From Chitinophaga pinensis (GTDB lineage Bacteria; Bacteroidota; Bacteroidia; Flavobacteriales_D; Crocinitomicaceae), in assembly GCA_945868555.1 (NCBI GenBank), contig CAMBMC010000194.1, positions 1 to 5,357 on the forward strand: DNA of 5,357 bases. Reading direction: 5' to 3'. The notes under the pieces were generated by a model. That model saw only the letters and a program-made list of their open reading frames with translations, ran no database searches and had not been told where the DNA came from. How positions within the stretch are numbered: the stretch's first letter is position 1; every line of letters begins with the position of its first letter. This document shows, in pieces, positions 1-5,357 of this stretch. The position numbers and the translations under genes are program-made.

Positions 1-1497
1 TGAATCTTGACTACCAGACAAGGTATCGATGCGTGCCTGAAACATTACCTTTTCCTTTTCTGCACCTTCGAGTTTTATTTTGGAGTAATGCGTATCAATG
101 GCTGTTTTATAGGCATTGTAAATGCTATCCTTTACTTTTATCGGCACGCGTCCGATGGCATTGAATGCGGTGGTAAATTCCCGCAAATCATCAAGCGCTT
201 GCTTTTTAGTTTCAGGGATGGTGTAACTTTCAATCTGTTGAATAATCGCTTGTTTCGCAGCGAGATTTGTTTCAAATTCCTGGTCTTGTTCACCATAGTG
301 CTTTTGTCGAGCATTGAAAAAAGCATCACAAGCGCCTCGGAATTCAGACCAAAGTTTCTGCTCTATTTTTTGACCAGCATGGCCTGACTCTTTCCATTTT
401 TTCTGCAAAACCATTAATTGGTCGGCTGTTGCTTTCCAATCAGTCGATTCACGAAGGGCATTGGCTTGCTCGATCAAGGCGCGTTTAGCCTGAGCGATGA
501 CCGAGTATTTTTCTTGTATTGTTCCAAAAAATGCTTTTTTACGGCCAAAGAAAACGTCGCATTCCCCTCTGAATTCCTGCCATACTTCTTCATTTTCTTT
601 ACGCGAACCAAAACCAATGCTCTTCCATGCCTCTTGAAATTCGAGCAGCCTCTCTGTGGCATCGTCCCACTGTTTACTTGTGGAATTGCCTTCACTTTGC
701 ACAATCAGTTCACGTGCTTTTTCCAATAAATCACGCTTCAGTTGAATGTTTGCTGCAAGTGCACTGCGTCGGCCTTCATAAAGGACATTGATGCGGTCGT
801 ATATCGTACGCACATGTTTCCAATACAGCTCTTTTAGTTTTTCCCACTCTTCATTAGGAACAGGTCCCACTTCTTCCCATTCGTTTTGTAGTGCTTTAAT
901 CATGGATTCGAGGTCGCGAACAGATTCACTTTTTGCCAAGGCTTCCAATTGGGCAATCAGGGCTTCTTTGAGTTGAAGGTTTCGCTTCAAGTCATGTTCC
1001 TTCAATTCGCGGTAAATGGAAATTTGGTAGTTGAATTGCTCCAAGAGCTTCGAATATTCGTGCTGTATATCGTTGCGTTTTTCACGCGCAATATCACCCA
1101 CATTTTTCCACGCTTCATGAATTTCTTTGAATGCCTTAAACGCAGCACCAATATTTTCTTCGTTTTGAATGATGTGCTTCAAGCGCTCAATCAACGCTTT
1201 TTTCTGGTTTAAGTTGCCTGTTTCCTCAGTTTCTTTCGCTTTGAGAAAAGCAGTTTTACTTTCACGGTAGGCATTGTACAGTGCGTAAAATTCTTCCTTC
1301 AAAGGTTTGATATCAATCGGTTCGTAGGCCTCACCATTGACTTCAGCTTCCATGCTTGCCACTTGATCTCTTCGCTCAATTTCGAGAAGTTGGTCATCAA
1401 ATTTTGATTTAATCTCGTTGATTTCTCGGCTGACGGCCAATACATCTTCTTGCAATGCAAGTGTTTTTAAATCATCTATGAGTTGCTGGATTTCCAT
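1..1497 (-). CDS. DUF349 repeat protein, partial (C-terminus beyond the left edge)
   Basis: The reading frame is open for 499 codons from the ATG at 1497 down to base 1, with no stop, so the 3' end is missing. The product is highly charged (rich in K and E) and helical, with no signal peptide or membrane segment, so it is probably cytoplasmic. Five DUF349-type repeats are visible. Their cores read W-x-x-(V/I/S)-G followed by a charged helix ending in an aromatic-rich F/Y motif, and start near W130, W207, W291, W368 and F445, spaced 77, 84, 77 and 77 residues. Repeats 3 and 4 are most alike, sharing W-x-E-F-R-G-x-C-D-x-F-F near 306-317 and 383-394. The fifth has F in place of the core W. Residues 1-100 form a helical lead-in. 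The start lacks a Shine-Dalgarno sequence. It lies 32 nt after the sugar kinase on the same strand, with no promoter seen between them, so co-transcription is likely. DUF349 has no established biochemical role that I can name. The family call is firm; the function is unknown. Confidence 0.9.
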   Translation of the reverse strand, partial: MEIQQLIDDLKTLALQEDVLAVSREINEIKSKFDDQLLEIERRDQVASMEAEVNGEAYEPIDIKPLKEEFYALYNAYRESKTAFLKAKETEETGNLNQKKALIERLKHIIQNEENIGAAFKAFKEIHEAWKNVGDIAREKRNDIQHEYSKLLEQFNYQISIYRELKEHDLKRNLQLKEALIAQLEALAKSESVRDLESMIKALQNEWEEVGPVPNEEWEKLKELYWKHVRTIYDRINVLYEGRRSALAANIQLKRDLLEKARELIVQSEGNSTSKQWDDATERLLEFQEAWKSIGFGSRKENEEVWQEFRGECDVFFGRKKAFFGTIQEKYSVIAQAKRALIEQANALRESTDWKATADQLMVLQKKWKESGHAGQKIEQKLWSEFRGACDAFFNARQKHYGEQDQEFETNLAAKQAIIQQIESYTIPETKKQALDDLREFTTAFNAIGRVPIKVKDSIYNAYKTAIDTHYSKIKLEGAEKEKVMFQARIDTLSGSQDS

Positions 1498-1529
1498 GGT
1501 GAGGGTAAATTAGGAGATGGTAGATTTCG

Positions 1530-2462
1530 TTATATGGAGGAGTGGTGCCCCATGTTGAAGTCGGTCAGGGCAACAAATTGTTCGATGCGGGCATCCACAT
1601 CTTCCCGTGTGATTTCCAAAAGTCGCTCGGTGCCAAACTTTTCGACACAGAAAGACGCTAAGGCAGAACCGGCAATAATAGCACGTTTCATGTTTTCAAA
1701 AGAGGTGTCGTCTGTTGCGGCAATGTAACCCATGAAGCCACCAGCAAATGTGTCACCGGCACCTGTTGGGTCAAAAACATCTTCCAGAGGCAATGCGGGT
1801 GCAAAAAACACTTTTTCACCGTGAAACAATAAGGCACCGTGCTCACCTTTTTTAATGATGAGGTATTTCGGGCCCATGGCACGAATGGCTTTGGCTGCTT
1901 TCACCAAGGAATATTCTTTCGAAAGTTGTCGTGCCTCTTCATCATTGATGATCAAAAGGTCAACCATGGACATTGTTTTTGATAAATCGTCCATGGCGAT
2001 ATCCATCCAGAAATTCATGGTGTCCATCGCAATCAATTTAGGACGAACATTCAAACGTTCAATCACCGTACTTTGCACTTGAGGGCTTAAATTCCCCAAC
2101 ATTAAATATGGTGTACCTTGATATGATGAAGGGATAATCGGGTCGAAATCACCTAAAACATTCAATTCTGTAACAAGTGTTTCACGCGAATTCATGTCAT
2201 TGTGATAACGGCCAGACCAGAAAAAGGTCTTCTCGCCTTTGCGAATTTGCAATCCTTCTGTATCAACACCTTTAGACTTTAGTGTTTCGATCATATCTGT
2301 TGGAAAATCATCTCCAACTACAGCTACAATGCGCTGGTCGCGGTTAAAAAATGAGGAGGATAAAGCAATAAAAGTGCCTGCACCACCAATGATTTTATCA
2401 GTTTTCCCGAAGGGGGTTTCAATCGCATCAAAGGCAACGCTGCCGACAGTAAGTAAACGCAT
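1530..2462 (-). CDS. PfkB/ribokinase-family sugar kinase
   Basis: This is a complete 310-residue cytoplasmic kinase, a normal length for the PfkB family, which transfers phosphate from ATP to a sugar or nucleoside hydroxyl. The N-terminus has the GSVAFDAIETPFG segment (7-19) and a glycine pair GGAG at 26-29. The middle has GDDFP (50-54), DTMNFW (147-152), and NDEE (173-176), which fits the NxxE metal/phosphate motif. KKGEHGAL (204-211) is followed by the PfkB signature 2, DPTGAGDTFAGGF (231-243), with anion-hole glycines and catalytic base D237. The kinase core therefore looks intact. The usual first signature with Asn after the glycine pair (GGNxxN) is absent, so the substrate cannot be named; ribokinase, fructokinase and adenosine kinase are all unsupported. 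I chose the ATG at 2462 over the in-frame ATG at 2528 because homology-like sequence begins at MRLLTVGS, the extra 22 residues are a non-conserved hydrophobic stretch, and a promoter box lies between the two. The leader before 2462 is A-rich without a Shine-Dalgarno sequence. It is probably the first gene of an operon with the DUF349 gene. Confidence 0.92.
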   Translation of the reverse strand: MRLLTVGSVAFDAIETPFGKTDKIIGGAGTFIALSSSFFNRDQRIVAVVGDDFPTDMIETLKSKGVDTEGLQIRKGEKTFFWSGRYHNDMNSRETLVTELNVLGDFDPIIPSSYQGTPYLMLGNLSPQVQSTVIERLNVRPKLIAMDTMNFWMDIAMDDLSKTMSMVDLLIINDEEARQLSKEYSLVKAAKAIRAMGPKYLIIKKGEHGALLFHGEKVFFAPALPLEDVFDPTGAGDTFAGGFMGYIAATDDTSFENMKRAIIAGSALASFCVEKFGTERLLEITREDVDARIEQFVALTDFNMGHHSSI

Positions 2463-2627
2463 GTTTTTTTTAAGGCAAAGATAATACAATGTATAAAAGA
2501 GTAGGAGGTGCATGGGATGAAACATCACTGTGTTTTTAAGTTATCAGAAATAAAATCTTCCAATGTGTAACAATATCATCGGGACTTCCGTTGAAGGTAG
2601 CATCAAACATGTGTCAGCATCAATAAA
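2463..2627. other. Divergent intergenic region between the sugar kinase and the AsmA-like gene
   Basis: These 165 nt separate two divergently transcribed genes and must hold the start signals for both. The leftward -7 candidate is at 2476-2483. For the rightward gene I could not find a convincing TAnnTTTG box. The only other structure noted is the 8-bp direct repeat AGCATCAA at 2599-2606 and 2616-2623, just before the AsmA-like start, which could be chance. No RNA gene, strong hairpin terminator or small coding sequence is evident. Confidence 0.6.
2476..2483 (-). promoter_or_regulatory. Candidate Bacteroidota -7 promoter box for the sugar kinase
   Basis: Read on the minus strand these bases are TATCTTTG, an exact match to the TAnnTTTG -7 consensus used by the primary sigma factor of Bacteroidota. 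The box ends 13 nt before the chosen kinase start at 2462, giving a short leader of only several bases. No TTTG-like -33 element is visible at the expected 17-20 nt spacing, where the sequence is instead CT-rich, so the call rests on one element plus position. Confidence 0.45.
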
Positions 2628-5315
2628 ATGAGACAAATAGGGCGTAAATTAGGGCGATTTTCTTTGTGGTTTTTCGGAATCATCGTAGGAATTATGCTCT
2701 TGATTTCTGGAGGCTTGTATGTTTTTAAAGATGAAATCTGTGGAAAAGTAGTGCAAGAGGCCAACAAATACTTGAACACAAAAGTTACGGTGGCCGATGT
2801 TGACCTAACGTTTTGGGGTACCTTCCCGAACCTGTCCGTTGATCTCAATCAAGTGTTTATCCGCGATGCGGTCGCCAAAGCCACAGACCGAGATACTTTA
2901 CTCTACACGGACCAAATTCGATTAAAATTCAATGCCATGGACATCTGGCGTGAAAACTATACGGTGAAATCAATTGAAATTGCAAAAGGTACCTTGCAGC
3001 TTAAAATTGATTCTGCCGGTGCGGACAATTACACCATTTTTAAACCTTCGAATGAAAAAGCGTCTGGAGCGGAAATTAAACTGAATGAAGTTCTAGTTTC
3101 AGGATTGCGTTTCAACTACATCAATCAAGCAACTGGGCAGCGCTACCGCACCCACATCCATCAATTGGCGATGAATGGGAAGTTTACGGATACACGTTAC
3201 ACCATACATGCTTCAAGTTCTTTGAACGTTCGTCAAGCAAAAAGCGGTAACATTACCTTGATTTCCAACAAAAAAGCAGCATTTGATCTTGAATTGAATG
3301 TGGACAACGAGAAAGGAACGATTGATATCCCAGAAGCGCGCATCTACGTGGCGAATCTTCCCTTCCGGGTAAAAGGTGCTGTCACGAATGAAGCCATGGA
3401 CTTTGAAGTTCATGCCGACGACGTGCAACTCGAAGACATCGCCAACAACATGGTGGAGAGTGAAACCAAGGACATAAAACGATTTGAAGGTACTGGGAAT
3501 GTATTTTTTAATCTACTCATACACGGCAACCGAACCACTATTGATCCCACTGAAATTGAATGTGATTTTGGCGTATCCAACGGGTCTTTGCGGGAGCCAA
3601 CAAAGAAATTGCGCATCAGCAAAGTGCACGTGGCAGGAAAATACAGCAACAAGGGAGGTAGGGACAAAGAGTTTCTTCAATTGAACGAACTCGATTTTAC
3701 TACACCGGCGGGTCCATTTAAAGCCAATATGCGCATCACTCATTTCGACGCACCTGAATACAGAGGAAAAGCGAATGGGGTGCTGAGTTTGAAAATGGTT
3801 CATGCGCTATTCAATCTTCCTTATGTTGAAACGGTTTCTGGTCAAGTTCGAATGTCGACTGACTTCGGAATCCAAACCCGAAAAGTTGTTGATGGTCAAT
3901 CATATTATAGCGTAGACCATTGCACTGGAGATTTGAAAATGAATGATGTCAATCTGAAGTTGGAGGATGACAAACGTACATTTGCTCACATGAATGGGAC
4001 ACTTTTCCTTCATGACGAAGAGGCGGGAATTGACCACGTATCTTTATCGATTGGGTCCACTGATTTACGCATCAACGGAGTGTTTGGCAACATCATGAAC
4101 TATGTGGGCCAAGCGGGTGCTTTAAAGGCGCAGGTGGAAATTCAAAGCGACTACATCAATGTGGCCGACTTGGGAACAACGTCGAAAGAGGAGAAAATTC
4201 AAGAAGGAAACACGTATATGTTGCCGAGTGATATCTGCGCAAACATCGATCTTTCTGTTGGAAGAATTGATTACGAAGGACATACTTTTCGCGGTGTTGA
4301 CGGTCAAATGGAAGTGAAAAACCGAGAAATCAATTTCCCTTCTTTATCCCTTAGAAATGCAGATGCCGATGTTCGAGGAAACTTGATAATCAAAGAAAAC
4401 TCACCCGAACGTTTTCAGATTGCGACTCATTTTTCAACAAATAACTTGAACTTCAAGGCGCTATTCAAAGAGTGGAACAACTTCCGTCAAGATGTGATTG
4501 GTGAAGACAATATCTCTGGAGTAGCTCAGGCTGAAGGGTATTTTGAGGCACCATTCCACCTTAAAACAGGAATTGTTTCAGACGAAATACGTTCGGAAGT
4601 GCACTTGAAACTCTCCAATGGACGCTTGCGCAATGTGGGCGCTTTTAAGTCGATCACAGAGAGTTTGAAGTCAAGTGCATCCACACGTTTGTCCATCGGC
4701 AAAGAGAACATCAGCTTGTTGGATCGTAAGTTACAAGATCTCCAGTTTGAGACCTTGGAAAACACCTTCATTATTCGCAATAGCCGTCTCGAAATTCCAT
4801 CCATGACCATCCGCAGCTCAGCATTGGATATGGATGTCTCTGGGACGCATACCTTTTCAAATAAAATAGATTACCGCTTCGCTTTTCGTTTTCGTGACTT
4901 GAAGGAGAAAAGTGTTGAATCTGAATTTGGTGAAGAGGTGGATGACGGCACGGGAATGAAAGTATATATGCGGATGTTTGGAGATTTGGACAATCCAACC
5001 ATCGAATGGGATAAAACCGGACGCAAGCAACAGGCTGCAGAAAATAGGGCAGCAGAGAAAGAAACAGTTAAAGCCATGTTGAAGTCTGAATTTGGCTTGT
5101 TTAAGGCCGATTCAACGGTGAAAACGTATCAACCGAAGCAAATGCCGAAGGAGGAACTGCACATTGAGCTGTCATCGCCTCATACCAAACCATCGGACAC
5201 TGAGAAACCGACTGAAAAGAAAAAACAGAAGTCCACTACAAAACAGAATAAAACGATCAATGGCTGGAAAAAGGAGTCGGAAGAGTCCAAAGAAGAAGAG
5301 ATCGAATTCAATTGA
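2628..5315 (+). CDS. AsmA-family inner-membrane/periplasmic protein
   Basis: This complete 895-residue protein is probably anchored in the inner membrane by one N-terminal segment (about residues 12-32, after a basic MRQIGRKLGR start), with the rest in the periplasm. The AsmA-type N-terminal region follows: a short helix, then the T-V-x-x-V-D-L-x-F-W-G-x-F-P-N-L-x-V segment (53-71), and a stretch naming a basal strand pair, then many alternating beta-strand repeats to about 640. Residues 650-790 look like the AsmA C-terminal region: LSNGRL (662-667), a linker helix, then an F-x-x-L-x-N-x-F-I-I-x-N-S-x-L-x-I-P pattern (707-724), SALDMDVSG (731-739), and FGDLDNPTIEW (784-794). The last 100 residues are a charged tail rich in K, E, Q and T. 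Characterised proteobacterial relatives (AsmA, TamB, YhdP) form long beta grooves implicated in phospholipid movement or outer-membrane assembly; the same role here is inference. The ATG at 2628 follows an A-rich leader with no Shine-Dalgarno sequence, and it directly precedes the basic and hydrophobic anchor. The gene ends in tandem stops, TGA TAG. Confidence 0.88.
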   Translation: MRQIGRKLGRFSLWFFGIIVGIMLLISGGLYVFKDEICGKVVQEANKYLNTKVTVADVDLTFWGTFPNLSVDLNQVFIRDAVAKATDRDTLLYTDQIRLKFNAMDIWRENYTVKSIEIAKGTLQLKIDSAGADNYTIFKPSNEKASGAEIKLNEVLVSGLRFNYINQATGQRYRTHIHQLAMNGKFTDTRYTIHASSSLNVRQAKSGNITLISNKKAAFDLELNVDNEKGTIDIPEARIYVANLPFRVKGAVTNEAMDFEVHADDVQLEDIANNMVESETKDIKRFEGTGNVFFNLLIHGNRTTIDPTEIECDFGVSNGSLREPTKKLRISKVHVAGKYSNKGGRDKEFLQLNELDFTTPAGPFKANMRITHFDAPEYRGKANGVLSLKMVHALFNLPYVETVSGQVRMSTDFGIQTRKVVDGQSYYSVDHCTGDLKMNDVNLKLEDDKRTFAHMNGTLFLHDEEAGIDHVSLSIGSTDLRINGVFGNIMNYVGQAGALKAQVEIQSDYINVADLGTTSKEEKIQEGNTYMLPSDICANIDLSVGRIDYEGHTFRGVDGQMEVKNREINFPSLSLRNADADVRGNLIIKENSPERFQIATHFSTNNLNFKALFKEWNNFRQDVIGEDNISGVAQAEGYFEAPFHLKTGIVSDEIRSEVHLKLSNGRLRNVGAFKSITESLKSSASTRLSIGKENISLLDRKLQDLQFETLENTFIIRNSRLEIPSMTIRSSALDMDVSGTHTFSNKIDYRFAFRFRDLKEKSVESEFGEEVDDGTGMKVYMRMFGDLDNPTIEWDKTGRKQQAAENRAAEKETVKAMLKSEFGLFKADSTVKTYQPKQMPKEELHIELSSPHTKPSDTEKPTEKKKQKSTTKQNKTINGWKKESEESKEEEIEFN

Positions 5316-5357
5316 TAGATATTTAGTTCAAATGAAGCTCCACAGGATTTGTTTATC
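5316..5357. other. Right-edge flank, no supportable gene
   Basis: Only 42 nt remain after the AsmA-like stop. On the plus strand an ATG at 5332 opens eight codons to the edge (MKLHRICL). On the minus strand a frame entering from the edge reads nine codons and stops at 5328-5330, which could be the tail of a convergent gene. Neither can be judged from this little sequence, and no hairpin terminator is obvious. Confidence 0.3.

Noticed and set aside
7..387. Plus-strand open frame rich in F, L and C opposite the DUF349 gene (another similar one at 418-729)
   Set aside because: The phenylalanine richness is what the antisense of GAA/AAA-rich codons gives. The minus-strand frame is continuous, has clear repeat motifs and accounts for the whole region.
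2463..2528. N-terminal extension of the sugar kinase (22 residues from the ATG at 2528)
   Set aside because: It is hydrophobic, does not resemble the start of PfkB proteins, and overlaps the candidate promoter box. A signal peptide on a cytoplasmic kinase is not expected.
2608..2613. ACATGT palindrome in the divergent intergenic region
   Set aside because: A 6-bp palindrome is expected by chance and has no flanking symmetry.
2603..2848. Minus-strand open frame of 81 codons overlapping the AsmA-like start
   Set aside because: It lies antisense to the conserved membrane anchor and AsmA N-terminal segment, and its own product has no recognisable motif.
3410..3803. Antisense frames within the AsmA-like gene (two overlapping minus-strand frames)
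   Set aside because: They overlap each other and a long, coherent coding frame, and show no domain or start signal.
5328..5357. Possible C-terminal codons of a convergent minus-strand gene
   Set aside because: Nine codons and a stop are too little to distinguish a gene end from chance.

Overview
The window looks like ordinary chromosomal DNA from a member of the Bacteroidota, probably Flavobacteriia or a close relative. The evidence is moderately AT-rich sequence, genes without a Shine-Dalgarno sequence, a TAnnTTTG-type -7 promoter box, a multi-repeat DUF349 protein, and a large single-span AsmA-like protein of the kind common in that phylum. The assignment rests on style and families, not on a marker gene.

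Layout: positions 1-1497 (minus strand) hold the first 499 codons of a DUF349-repeat protein whose C-terminus lies beyond the left edge. After a 32-nt gap, on the same strand, comes a complete PfkB/ribokinase-family sugar kinase (1530-2462). These two genes probably form an operon transcribed leftwards, with a candidate promoter box just ahead of the kinase. A 165-nt divergent intergenic region (2463-2627) separates them from a complete rightward gene (2628-5315) for an 895-residue AsmA-family envelope protein with a charged C-terminal tail. The last 42 nt hold no supportable gene.

How the genes work together: the kinase and the DUF349 protein are cytoplasmic by sequence and may be co-expressed, but nothing in the sequence shows a shared pathway. 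The AsmA-like protein should sit in the inner membrane with most of its mass in the periplasm, and it is transcribed separately. I see no mobile element, CRISPR array, RNA gene, toxin-antitoxin pair or defence module, and no undescribed multi-gene system. The points worth a second look are the five-repeat architecture of the DUF349 protein, the altered substrate-side signature of the sugar kinase, and the start and promoter choice for the kinase.
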